Assembly (NCBI RefSeq): GCF_943914615.1
Contig: NZ_CALUCS010000003.1
Coordinates: 1 to 64,000 of the forward strand
DNA from: an uncultured Corynebacterium sp.
Lineage (GTDB): Bacteria > Actinomycetota > Actinomycetes > Mycobacteriales > Mycobacteriaceae
DNA length: 64,000 nucleotides
Direction: 5' to 3'
The notes below the pieces were generated by a model. It was not told the origin of the DNA, ran no database searches, and saw nothing but the letters and a program-made list of their open reading frames with translations. Made by a program: the position numbers and the translations under genes. Shown here in pieces: positions 35,860 through 44,485 of this stretch. Every line of letters starts with the position of its first letter. Position 1 is the stretch's first letter.

Positions 35860-37191
35860 ATGGCCGAGGACACATTTGACGAGACTTACCGGGACGTGGA
35901 TACACCCGAGCAGGACGAGCAGAGCAGCGCCGTGCGCAGCCGCAAGGTAGCGCCTTCCACTCGCGGGGCGAAGACCCGCGCGGAGAAGAAGTACTGGATG
36001 TTGGTTGCTTTCGCCGTGTTGGCGGTTGCCTACGCGGGCAACGAGTTCACCCCGATGATGGTCTTCTACCGCGGTGAGAACGTCTTTGGGTCTGTCTTCG
36101 TCGATGCCCTCCTGGCCTGCTACGCCGCCGGCATCGCGGCGGGCCTGCTGCTGTGCGGGCCGCTTTCGGACCGCTACGGCCGCCGCGTCGTCATGCTTCC
36201 CGCCCCGATCATCAGCCTTGTCGGCAGTGTCCTCATCGCTGCCGGCGAAATGAATGAGCCCTTGATCTTCACCGGACGTCTGCTCAGTGGCTTTGCCGTC
36301 GGCATTGTAATGACCGCAGGCGGTGCGTGGATCAAGGAGCTTTCCACCCCGTCATTCGATCCCAGCGCGCAGGAGGGCTCGGGCGCCCGCCGTGCAACCA
36401 TGTCTCTGACTTTGGGATTTGCCGTCGGTGCCGCCCTGGCGGGCGTGCTGGCGGAATGGGGTCCCGCTCCGGGGCAGACTCCCTACATCCTCAGCATCTT
36501 GCTCTGTGCTGTCTCCATGATCGGAATCCTCGGTGTGCCGGAAACCCGCCAGAACGCGCACCTCAAGGTGGAGGGTTCGTTCTGGTCGGACCTTAAGGTG
36601 CCCTCTCTGCGTCACCCGCGTTTCCTCACCGCCGTGATTCCGATCGCGCCGTGGGTCTTCGGTTGCGCGGGAGTGGCTTATGCGATCATGCCGAGCCTGG
36701 CGCAGGATCAGGTTGCTTATCCCATCGCTTTTTCCGCTGGTATTACAGCTATTGCCCTGGCCTGTGGCTTTGGCATTCAGCAGGTTTCCACCAAGTACAT
36801 CAACCCAAATAACTCCCAGGCCCAGCAGATCGGCCTGGTACTGGTGATCATCGGCATGGTCGTTGCAGCCTGGACCGCTCACGTCGGCTCGCTGGCTGGG
36901 ACGGTCGCCGTCGGCCTCATCCTGGGTACCGGCTATGGCGTGTGCCTGATCACCGGCCTGACGGAAGTGCAGCGCATCGCCAGCGCCGATGACCTCGGCG
37001 GGCTCACCGCCTTCTTCTATACGATCACCTACATCGGATTCTTCTTCCCGATGATCCTGTCGCGTCTGAAGGATTGGTTCACCTACACCGAGATGTTGGG
37101 CTTCGGTGCGGTGGTTGCCTTTATTGGTCTTATCGTGGTGACGCTGACTTCCAAGAAGTTCATTCCCACCCCAGAGCAGCAGCGGAACTAG
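35860..37191 (+). CDS. Major facilitator superfamily transporter
   Basis: A 443-aa transporter with twelve predicted helices after a charged 45-residue N-terminus. The loop 2-3 signature is LSDRYGRRVVMLPAP, and GRLLSGFAVGIVMTAGGAW continues the MFS pattern. The substrate is unknown. A start at 35797 would add 21 residues, and the ATG used has an AGG-containing stretch upstream. The stop overlaps the convergent flippase-like gene by 4 nt. Confidence 0.88.
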   Translation: MAEDTFDETYRDVDTPEQDEQSSAVRSRKVAPSTRGAKTRAEKKYWMLVAFAVLAVAYAGNEFTPMMVFYRGENVFGSVFVDALLACYAAGIAAGLLLCGPLSDRYGRRVVMLPAPIISLVGSVLIAAGEMNEPLIFTGRLLSGFAVGIVMTAGGAWIKELSTPSFDPSAQEGSGARRATMSLTLGFAVGAALAGVLAEWGPAPGQTPYILSILLCAVSMIGILGVPETRQNAHLKVEGSFWSDLKVPSLRHPRFLTAVIPIAPWVFGCAGVAYAIMPSLAQDQVAYPIAFSAGITAIALACGFGIQQVSTKYINPNNSQAQQIGLVLVIIGMVVAAWTAHVGSLAGTVAVGLILGTGYGVCLITGLTEVQRIASADDLGGLTAFFYTITYIGFFFPMILSRLKDWFTYTEMLGFGAVVAFIGLIVVTLTSKKFIPTPEQQRN

Positions 37192-38465
37192 GCTTCGGTT
37201 TTCCTTGTTTGGGCGGGGGCTTGGGCGGTGCTTTGGGCGGCAAGCGCGAGCACGCCCAGCTGCACTGCCGCGCCCACGCTCGGGCCGATGGCCAGCGCCC
37301 AGATGGCGCGCGTATCGGGGGAGTAGTCCAGCATGAGCACCGCCGTCGACAGGACAATCGCAATCAGCCACCCGGCTGTGTAGAGGTTGTGGCGATCCGC
37401 CGCGAGCGCTGCCGAGCCGCTGATCATCAGAATGGCCGTCGCCCCGGAGACGAGTGTGAGCCATCCGAGGGTGGCGGGGGAGGAGATCACGGCGGCGTCA
37501 AAAAATAGTCCCATGAGTGGCGCGGCGAGGAAGTAGGCAGCGATGCCTCCGATGGTCGCGACGGCTCCCACCGCGGCTATGGGCAGCGCGGCAGCGCGCA
37601 GGACGCGCTCGCGGTGCTTCGTGAAGTGCACGATAAGCGCAGGTTGAAAGCGCTGGAGGGGCACCAGGATCGGCGCGCGCGTGAGCGTGATGGCGGTGAT
37701 GGTGGCGGCGAGCGCACCGGGGCCGACGTCCGCGCCCGAGGTGTAGCGCAGCAGCACGCTGAAACCGGTGATCATCACGGCGTTCGCACCCGAGGCGACC
37801 ATCACCTTGACCGTGCGCGAGAGGAATGGGCGGGTGGGCACGTCCGCCCGGTCGCGCAGGGTGGCTCTTGCAGCGGACGAGCAGGTGAGGATCAGCAGCC
37901 AGGTAGCCGCGCCGATCACCGTGACGAACAGGTAGGCCAGCAGCTGCCAACCCAGAGCCCACGCGGCGACGGCCAGCGCCAGCCGTACTCCGGAATCGAT
38001 GGCCATCAGCCAGGCGAAGTTCGGCCACGAATGGTTGGCGGAAAGCAGCCCGCAGACCGTCGCTTGGAACGCATAACAGGCCAGGCCGACGGCTATGAGC
38101 ACCAGCCCCCACCCGGTCAGGTCGGGCACGAGTTGGCCGATCCACAGCGGCCCGGTGACAAGCGCGATCAGACCGATAGCCAGGGCGATGTAACTCGTCA
38201 ACGCGAACGGGCGTGGGGTGCCTGCCCGCGCAGTGTTCGCCAGCGCAGTGCCAGTCTGTGGGGCGCCCACCACTGCGCGCCGGGTGGAGACGGCGCGGGC
38301 GGTTTCCTGCATCAGCCCGTCCAGCACGCCCGTCATCGCGAAGAACAGCGACCAGTAGACCATGAAGTCTTCGTACCCGGCGGTGGTTAGCCCCTTGTTG
38401 GCAACCCAAATCACCAGGTAACCGGCGATGGCCACGAAGACCGTGGCGAGCGATATGGCGCGCAT
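37188..38465 (-). CDS. Multi-span membrane protein, polysaccharide-flippase-like
   Basis: A 425-aa protein with about twelve membrane helices and short loops. The start (ATVFVAIAGYLVIWVANKGLTTAGYEDFMVYWSLFF, first half shown in the family) and the helix pairing recall the Wzx/MATE-type fold of polysaccharide exporters. No motif is decisive. The C-terminal tail is polar (AQSTAQAPAQTRKTEA). It is followed 30 bp upstream by the aminopeptidase gene on the same strand. A role in envelope polysaccharide export is only a guess. Confidence 0.7.
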   Translation of the reverse strand: MRAISLATVFVAIAGYLVIWVANKGLTTAGYEDFMVYWSLFFAMTGVLDGLMQETARAVSTRRAVVGAPQTGTALANTARAGTPRPFALTSYIALAIGLIALVTGPLWIGQLVPDLTGWGLVLIAVGLACYAFQATVCGLLSANHSWPNFAWLMAIDSGVRLALAVAAWALGWQLLAYLFVTVIGAATWLLILTCSSAARATLRDRADVPTRPFLSRTVKVMVASGANAVMITGFSVLLRYTSGADVGPGALAATITAITLTRAPILVPLQRFQPALIVHFTKHRERVLRAAALPIAAVGAVATIGGIAAYFLAAPLMGLFFDAAVISSPATLGWLTLVSGATAILMISGSAALAADRHNLYTAGWLIAIVLSTAVLMLDYSPDTRAIWALAIGPSVGAAVQLGVLALAAQSTAQAPAQTRKTEA

Positions 38466-38495
38466 TAGCTAATCCGTCCGACGGCCCAGAGGGGG

Positions 38496-40076
38496 CTAGT
38501 CCTGCAGCCTCTCGCCGAGCTCGCCGAGCCGCTGCCCAACGCGCTTCAGCGCATCCACGGCACGCGCCGGCCCGGAGGCATCGACCATTTCCGCGGCAGG
38601 TCCCGCAGGCAGGTCGCGCAGCTGCTCCTCGCTGAGCTCGATGTCCTCGCCGCCGGGGAAGTCGGGTAGTTCTTGGTGACGCAGCCAGCGGTCGAACAGC
38701 CCCTGCACCTCACTTCGGGCTACACCGTTTTCCTCGGCGACAGTGTTTGCCAGGTTCTCCAGGTCGCGCGTTTCCACCAGCCCCATGCGGTGCTGCGTGG
38801 TCCAGCGCTTGACCATGTCGAAGAACGCCTCGTCACCCAACAGCACGCGCAGGGCGTGGACGGTGACGGCTCCGCGCTTATACAACCGGTCGTCAAACAT
38901 GTCGTCCGCACCGGGGTCGATCAGCAGGATGTCCTGCGGCTTCTCCGCGAGCGCCTGGTGGTGCGCCCACGCATGGTGGGCGGCGGGAATGCCTTGAGAC
39001 TTCTCGAACCACAGCCACTCGGAATAGCAGGCAAAGCCCTCGTTGAGCCAAATATCCCGCCACTCAACTAGGCCGACGGAGTTACCGAACCACTGGTGGG
39101 ATAGCTCATGGGCGATCAGGCGCTCCCAGGTGTGCTTGCCGTCGGCGTGATTGCAGCCAAACATGCTCATGCCCTGGGCTTCCAAAGGAATCTCCATCTC
39201 CTCGTCCGTGACCACCACGGAGTATTCCGGGAAGGGGTAAGCGCCGAATAGCTCCGAGTAGACCTCGACCATCTCCGTCTGCTGGCCGAAATCCTCGTTG
39301 ACCAGCTCGCGGACCCGCTTGGCGTGCTCCGTGCCTTCGGGGAGCCAGCCGAACACCGGGACGGTCTTGCGGCCGAGTTCCGCGCTGCGGAAGTCGACCC
39401 GCCTAAAGGGACCGACGTACACCGCAGCCAGGTAGGTGGCCATGGGGTAGTTGGTTTCGAATACGCGAGTTGTGTTGTTGCCCTTGTTGAACTGCTCCAC
39501 CAGGGTGCCGTGGGCGATGGCGGTAACGTCCCGGTGGGCGGTGATGGCCACGCGGAACATCGCCTTTTCATCCGGCGTATCGTCGCAAGGGAACCAGCTG
39601 GGGGCGCCATTGGGCTGGCCGGCCACCAGGGCTCCGTCGTCGGTTTCCTCCCAGCCGACCTCACCCCACTTGGAGCGCAGCGGGCGCGGGTAGCCGCCGT
39701 ACTTGATGGTCAGGTCGAAGGACTGATCCTCGGCAATCTCTTCTGCGAAAGTGATCGTCAGCTTGTTGCCATTGTGCCGGAAGCGGCGGATCTTCATCGC
39801 TCCATTGTTGGCAGCCGCCCCGTGGCCGGCGACCTCCACGCGGTTGACAGCCAAGTTGTTGGCTAGGTCCAGCGTCATGGTTTTCAGCGGACGGTAGTTT
39901 TCTACCGCCAGGCGGGCCGCGCCGCGCAAATTGTTGGGTTCAACGTCGTAGTCCAGCTGCAAGTCGTAGCGCAGCACGTGGAACCCGAGGTTGAAGTCCA
40001 CGCCCGTGTAGGCATCCCGAGCTCCGGCGATGGGGGAGCTGCGGAAAGGACGAGGCTGCTGTTGGGATTGCTTCAT
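38496..40076 (-). CDS. M1-family zinc aminopeptidase
   Basis: A 526-aa metalloprotease. The zinc motif is HELSHQWFGN followed 18 residues later by NEGFA (third ligand Glu). The exopeptidase loop, usually GAMEN, is not standard here and reads PLEAQGMSMFG. The N-terminal beta domain runs from FHVLRYDLQLDYDVEP, and the C-terminal ERAP-like helical domain is absent, so this is a short M1 form. I start at ATG 40076. The frame is open to 40343, but the added residues do not resemble the family. Confidence 0.9.
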   Translation of the reverse strand: MKQSQQQPRPFRSSPIAGARDAYTGVDFNLGFHVLRYDLQLDYDVEPNNLRGAARLAVENYRPLKTMTLDLANNLAVNRVEVAGHGAAANNGAMKIRRFRHNGNKLTITFAEEIAEDQSFDLTIKYGGYPRPLRSKWGEVGWEETDDGALVAGQPNGAPSWFPCDDTPDEKAMFRVAITAHRDVTAIAHGTLVEQFNKGNNTTRVFETNYPMATYLAAVYVGPFRRVDFRSAELGRKTVPVFGWLPEGTEHAKRVRELVNEDFGQQTEMVEVYSELFGAYPFPEYSVVVTDEEMEIPLEAQGMSMFGCNHADGKHTWERLIAHELSHQWFGNSVGLVEWRDIWLNEGFACYSEWLWFEKSQGIPAAHHAWAHHQALAEKPQDILLIDPGADDMFDDRLYKRGAVTVHALRVLLGDEAFFDMVKRWTTQHRMGLVETRDLENLANTVAEENGVARSEVQGLFDRWLRHQELPDFPGGEDIELSEEQLRDLPAGPAAEMVDASGPARAVDALKRVGQRLGELGERLQD

Positions 40077-40106
40077 GTAAGGCACACTACTATCTGCATA
40101 GGACAA

Positions 40107-40137
40107 CCCCCGCCACGGAGGTGGTCTGTGGCGGGGG
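40107..40137 (-). terminator. Hairpin after the mycolyltransferase gene
   Basis: A 10-bp perfect stem, CCCCCGCCAC with GTGGCGGGGG, lies between the mycolyltransferase stop and the aminopeptidase start on the minus strand. The T tract is weak. Confidence 0.7.
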
Positions 40138-40212
40138 AAGTGGTGTTTTATCTGGCTATGCTGCTTCCTTGGCGCTGTGTGAGAGAGCCAAGGCCGGAAC
40201 GGCAATCCAGAA

Positions 40213-41445
40213 CTAGCGGGAGCCCGAGGTGGAGCCTGCCCAGTAGTCTTCCGGAGAGATCGGCTTGGCCGGCTCCAGCGGCGGGCGCTTGGCGCCCGTG
40301 CCCAGGCCGTTGACCAGGTCGGTCCAGTAGTCGCGCAGGTCATCCTGCCAGTAGCCCCACTGGTGGGTGCCGGCCGGGCGGAAGTTGTAGTTCACCGGAA
40401 TGCCCAGCTCATTGGTCCGGCGGGCCAGGTCGCGGGTGCAGGCATTGGTAGCACCCTCGATGACGGCGCCTTCGAAGATCACCGGAGCTGCGGAGGAAGG
40501 CTGGCCGTTCACACGCTCGGACCACGGCATGTCGTGCTGGCCGGGGAAGCCGGAGCTGGTGGAGACGTAGATGTTCTTCTGGCCGCGCAGCTTGTCGGCG
40601 TTAATCAGGGCATCGTTGTCGCGAGCAACCTTACCGTTGACCGGACCCCACATCTTGGTGAAGTCCGTGCCGCCACGGTTCAGAACCAGGTTGATGAACT
40701 GCGGGGTCAGGCCCGTGGTGGTTGCAGCGCAGCCAGAGAAGGAACCGACAGAGTCGTAGAAGCCTGGATGGTGCTGTGCGTACAGCAGGGAGGTGGTGCC
40801 GGTCATGGACATGCCGGCGATGGCGCGCTTGTCGTTAGCCTTCAGCGCGGGCTCGATGGCCTGCGGCAGCTCGCGAGTCAGGAAGGTCTCCCACTTCTGC
40901 GGCCCCTTGATGTACGGGGTGTTCGGCTCGGTGACCCAGTCGGTGTAGTAGGAGTATGCGCCGCTCATGGGAATCACGATGTTGGCGCCGATGCCCGGGC
41001 TGACGGCGCCCTTGTTAGCGTCATCGTTGCCACCGTAGTAGGGCACGATATCTGTCTGACGGATCCAGTTGGCGATGCCCTCGCCGCCGTCCGCGCCGTT
41101 CAGCATGTACAGGGTCGGAGCGTTGTCGCGCTTTGCCTTGTCCTTCGGCTGGATGACGACCAGTGGGATGTGGCGCTTCATCGACGGGGAGTATGCGGAG
41201 ACTTCCTGCACGTTGTCGAAGCCCTGGTTGTTCCAGTACTTGAGGTTTTTACGCCACGTGGTGGAATCTGCCGGCTGGTTCGGGGTCTCGGAGTTCAGCT
41301 TCAGCGTGGCCGGCGCGATGCCGTCTGCCTTCTGGGTGGCGGAGACGCTAGCGGCCTGGGTGGCCGGCGCGGTGACCGCAACGGTTGCGAACGGGGCGAT
41401 CGCAGCCGTGGCAGCGGCGAGAGTGCGGACGATGCTTCGCTTCAT
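40213..41445 (-). CDS. Trehalose mycolyltransferase (antigen 85-like)
   Basis: A secreted 410-aa alpha/beta hydrolase-fold enzyme that moves mycolic acids between trehalose mycolates and arabinogalactan. A Sec signal peptide ends near residue 32 (ATQAAS). The nucleophile elbow is GMSMTGTTS with Ser213. YMLNGADGGEGIANWI matches the antigen 85 core, and GTHQWGYW holds the catalytic histidine. Cmt proteins of corynebacteria have this length and layout. Its presence shows that the organism has a mycolate envelope. Confidence 0.95.
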   Translation of the reverse strand: MKRSIVRTLAAATAAIAPFATVAVTAPATQAASVSATQKADGIAPATLKLNSETPNQPADSTTWRKNLKYWNNQGFDNVQEVSAYSPSMKRHIPLVVIQPKDKAKRDNAPTLYMLNGADGGEGIANWIRQTDIVPYYGGNDDANKGAVSPGIGANIVIPMSGAYSYYTDWVTEPNTPYIKGPQKWETFLTRELPQAIEPALKANDKRAIAGMSMTGTTSLLYAQHHPGFYDSVGSFSGCAATTTGLTPQFINLVLNRGGTDFTKMWGPVNGKVARDNDALINADKLRGQKNIYVSTSSGFPGQHDMPWSERVNGQPSSAAPVIFEGAVIEGATNACTRDLARRTNELGIPVNYNFRPAGTHQWGYWQDDLRDYWTDLVNGLGTGAKRPPLEPAKPISPEDYWAGSTSGSR

Positions 41446-41844
41446 AGAATTGATCCTTCTGTGGGTACGCTGGGGAAACGTCAGTAACTCTTGCCCGGGG
41501 CGTGAGGTACTCAGTCGAATGTGTGAAAAAGACCTGCAGGGTGTTTTCGGTGGATATTCGGGGAATATTCAAGAAATCCACAGCAAATCTCTAAGGACAC
41601 AGGAGACTTTACCTAATCTGCGGGAATTTTGGGAACCCAAAGGAGGAAAAACTTTCTCTATTGAACCCGAAAGCGGGGGTGTTTCCTATGGGGCTGGTGG
41701 TGCGGAAGTTAATTGGAGGGCTGGGGTGGGATTTTAGGGAGGCGGGTGGCGTCAATAAGAAAAGAGAAAGGGGAAGGCCAAGAGACCAAGAGTCAGACGA
41801 GCCCACTAAACACGAGCGACAAACATTAAGTACCCTTGGGGCTT
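41446..41844. other. Divergent promoter region of mycolyltransferase and lpd
   Basis: A 399-bp gap, AT-richer than its surroundings. It holds the short perfect palindrome ATATTC-GGG-GAATAT (41553-41567), a purine-rich tract, and an exact copy of the dispersed GGCGTCA-N2-AAGAAA motif (41748-41762). No open frame here looks like a gene. Confidence 0.55.
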
Positions 41845-43275
41845 GTGGCTAAAGAACATTTTGACGTAGTAGTACTCGGAGCAGGCCCTGGCGGATACGT
41901 GGCGGCGATTCGTGCCGCTCAGTTGGGTCTGAAGACCGCCGTTATCGAAAAGCAGTACTGGGGCGGCGTATGCCTCAACGTGGGCTGCATCCCCTCGAAG
42001 GCGCTGATCCGCAACGCCGAACTTGCGCACACCATCACCAAGGAAGCCAAGACCTACGGCATTACCGGCGACAACATCTCGATGGACTTTAAGGTTGCGC
42101 ACCAGCGCTCCCGCAAGGTCTCGGGCAACATCGTCAAGGGTGTGCACTACCTGATGAAGAAGAACAAGATTCAGGAAATCCACGGCCGCGGCAACTTTGT
42201 TGACGACAAGACCATCGAGGTCTCCGACGGTGACGACGCAGGCAAGACCATCACCTTCGACAACTGCATCATCGCCACCGGTTCCGTTGTTAAGTCCCTG
42301 CCGGGCGTAGAGCTGGGCGGCAACATCGTCTCCTACGAAGAGCAGATCCTGGACGAGAACAAGCCGGACTCCATGGTCGTCATCGGCGCTGGCGCCATCG
42401 GTATGGAATTCGCTTACGTGCTGTCCAACTTTGGCGTGGACATTACCGTCGTTGAGTTCATGGACCGCGTCCTGCCGAACGAGGACAAGGACGTTTCCAA
42501 GGAAATCGCCAAGCAGTACAAGAAGCTGGGCGTGACCCTGAAGACCGGTCACAAGACCACCGCCGTCCGCGACCTGGGCGAAGGCAAGGGCGTGGAGGTG
42601 GACATCGAGTCCGCCGACGGCTCTAAGGCCGAGACCCTGAAGGCAGACCGCGTGATGGTCTCCATCGGCTTCGCTCCCCGCGTGGAGGGCTTCGGCCTGG
42701 AGAACACCGGTGTGAAGCTGACCGAGCGCGGTGCAATCGACATCGACGACGAGATGCGCACCAGCGTTCCGCACATCTACGCCATCGGTGATGTCACCGC
42801 CAAGCTGCAGCTGGCACACGTTGCCGAAGCTCAGGGCGTGGTTGCCGCCGAGATTATCGCGGGCGAGGAGACCGAGCTGCTCGGCGACTACCAGATGATG
42901 CCGCGCGCCACCTTCTGCTTCCCGCAGGTCGCATCCTTCGGCTACACCGAGGAAGCAGCCAAGAAGAAGGCAGAGGAGGAAGGCCGCGAGGTGAAGGTCG
43001 CAACCTTCCCCTACACCGCCAACGGCAAGGCACAGGGCCTGGGCCACGCGGTGGGCTTTGTGAAGCTGGTGGCAGACGCTGAATACGGCGAGTTGCTGGG
43101 CGCCCATATGGTCGGCCCGGACGTCTCCGAACTGCTGCCGGAGCTGACCCTGGCGCAGCGCTTCGACCTGACGGCCGAGGAGATCTCCCGCAACGTTCAC
43201 ACGCACCCGACCCTGTCGGAGGCTATGAAGGAGACCGCCCACGGCATCGCCGGCGGCCACATGATCAACCTCTAA
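41845..43275 (+). CDS. lpd: Dihydrolipoamide dehydrogenase
   Basis: A 476-aa FAD/NAD disulfide oxidoreductase, the E3 subunit for pyruvate and 2-oxoglutarate dehydrogenase. The FAD site is VVLGAGPGGYVAAIRAAQLG. The redox cysteines lie in GGVCLNVGCIPSKAL, the NAD site in VVIGAGAIGMEFA, and the interface base in HTHPTLSEA. It matches C. glutamicum Lpd throughout. I start at the GTG that gives VAKEHFDVVVLG. A TTG three codons earlier is possible. The order lpd / membrane protein / ramB / sdhCAB is as in C. glutamicum, apart from the genes inserted before sdhC. Confidence 0.96.
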   Translation: MAKEHFDVVVLGAGPGGYVAAIRAAQLGLKTAVIEKQYWGGVCLNVGCIPSKALIRNAELAHTITKEAKTYGITGDNISMDFKVAHQRSRKVSGNIVKGVHYLMKKNKIQEIHGRGNFVDDKTIEVSDGDDAGKTITFDNCIIATGSVVKSLPGVELGGNIVSYEEQILDENKPDSMVVIGAGAIGMEFAYVLSNFGVDITVVEFMDRVLPNEDKDVSKEIAKQYKKLGVTLKTGHKTTAVRDLGEGKGVEVDIESADGSKAETLKADRVMVSIGFAPRVEGFGLENTGVKLTERGAIDIDDEMRTSVPHIYAIGDVTAKLQLAHVAEAQGVVAAEIIAGEETELLGDYQMMPRATFCFPQVASFGYTEEAAKKKAEEEGREVKVATFPYTANGKAQGLGHAVGFVKLVADAEYGELLGAHMVGPDVSELLPELTLAQRFDLTAEEISRNVHTHPTLSEAMKETAHGIAGGHMINL

Positions 43276-43366
43276 GAAGGTTCGATCGGCCAGTATTTCC
43301 CTGGTTAGGTGCAGGTGGAGTAGGATTTCGGGCAAATCCTTCCCCTGCCACGATTGGTGCCCAGAC

Positions 43367-44470
43367 TTGCCAGAGAAGATTGGCTTGCTGGCAGACCGAG
43401 GACTGCCAGCGGTGCGCGTGCGCGCCATGCTCCAACAGCTCGCTAAGGCCTCGGAGAATCACGTCTCCGGGACCAAACCCATCCTCGAATTCCGCACCGG
43501 AACGCTGCCGATGGACGAGTTCGGCAACGTCCGCCTCGCCGACACTGCCCCCGGAATCCTGCGCGACTACGGCTGGGATCGGCTGGTGTACGTCACCGAC
43601 CTGCCGCTGACCACCCGCAGGCCGGTGATCAGCCAGACCGTCGAGCAGGGCAAGGCCACCATGTTGTGCTTGCCCGCCTTTGGCCTGTTACGTGCCAAGG
43701 AGGGGCTGCGGCAGGAACTGTCACGCCTGGTCTGTGGCAAGCACGCCGGAGCCGGCCAGCGCGAGAAGGGCGTAGACGAGATCGAGGGCGGCGACGTGGA
43801 GGCCGATAGCACCCGCGTGCTCGAAGGTCGCGGGCGTACCCTGCGCCTGCTGCTGGGAATGATCCGCGCCAACCGCCCCGGCCAGTTGATCAAGGTGCTC
43901 TCCAGCTGCCTGGCCACGGGTGTGGCCACCGGCGGATTCGGCATCTTCTACGGTTCGGTGTGGGAGATGTCCTACCTGATCAGCTCGTGGCGGCAGATCA
44001 TGATTACTATCCTTTCCATTACCCTGCTGACCTTCTGGTTGATCTACAAGAACGGTCTGTGGAACGGGGGCTATAGCCGCAAGGCGGAACCGTCCGTGTT
44101 GAGCGTCAGCGCCGATGCAACCACCCCACAAGCTTCTACCGACAGTGTGGAGTGGTGGCGCGCACGAATGGATAACCTGGCTACCACCGGCACGGTACTG
44201 ATCTCCGCTACCGGCGTCTATGCCCTGATCTACCTAACGATGCTGCTGGTCAGCGCCGCGGTTGTGCCGGTGCCCTTCTTCGAAAGCCGAGTGAACTCCA
44301 CTATTTCGCCGATGGATTATTTGACGCTGGCATGGTTTGCGGCGTCACTAGGTACCCTCGGCGGGGCGCTCGGCTCGAGTTTCGATACCGACGAGTCGGT
44401 GCGCGAGGCCACATACAACCGCCGTGAGCTGCAGCGCAGGCAGATCGTCGGGCTTTTCGACGGCGACTAG
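43367..44470 (+). CDS. Membrane protein of unknown function (cg0442 position)
   Basis: A 367-aa protein I do not recognise by family. Residues 1-150 are soluble, with repeated short patterns (VRLADTAPGILRDYGWDRLVYVTDLPLTTRRP) that suggest a nucleotide- or thiol-binding-like domain. The rest has four membrane helices (about residues 180-202, 207-225, 275-300, 320-340). The start is a TTG, as no ATG fits. Position between lpd and ramB matches C. glutamicum cg0442. It is convergent with ramB, 15 bp apart. Confidence 0.72.
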   Translation: MPEKIGLLADRGLPAVRVRAMLQQLAKASENHVSGTKPILEFRTGTLPMDEFGNVRLADTAPGILRDYGWDRLVYVTDLPLTTRRPVISQTVEQGKATMLCLPAFGLLRAKEGLRQELSRLVCGKHAGAGQREKGVDEIEGGDVEADSTRVLEGRGRTLRLLLGMIRANRPGQLIKVLSSCLATGVATGGFGIFYGSVWEMSYLISSWRQIMITILSITLLTFWLIYKNGLWNGGYSRKAEPSVLSVSADATTPQASTDSVEWWRARMDNLATTGTVLISATGVYALIYLTMLLVSAAVVPVPFFESRVNSTISPMDYLTLAWFAASLGTLGGALGSSFDTDESVREATYNRRELQRRQIVGLFDGD

Positions 44471-44485
44471 CGCTATTAGGGCGAA

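Noticed and set aside
40077..40343. An upstream extension of the M1 aminopeptidase
   Set aside because: The added residues cross the mycolyltransferase terminator and do not look like the family.
41806..43428. A 540-codon minus-strand frame opposite lpd
   Set aside because: It is a shadow of lpd. The product is a low-diversity Val/Leu/Asp/His string without motifs.
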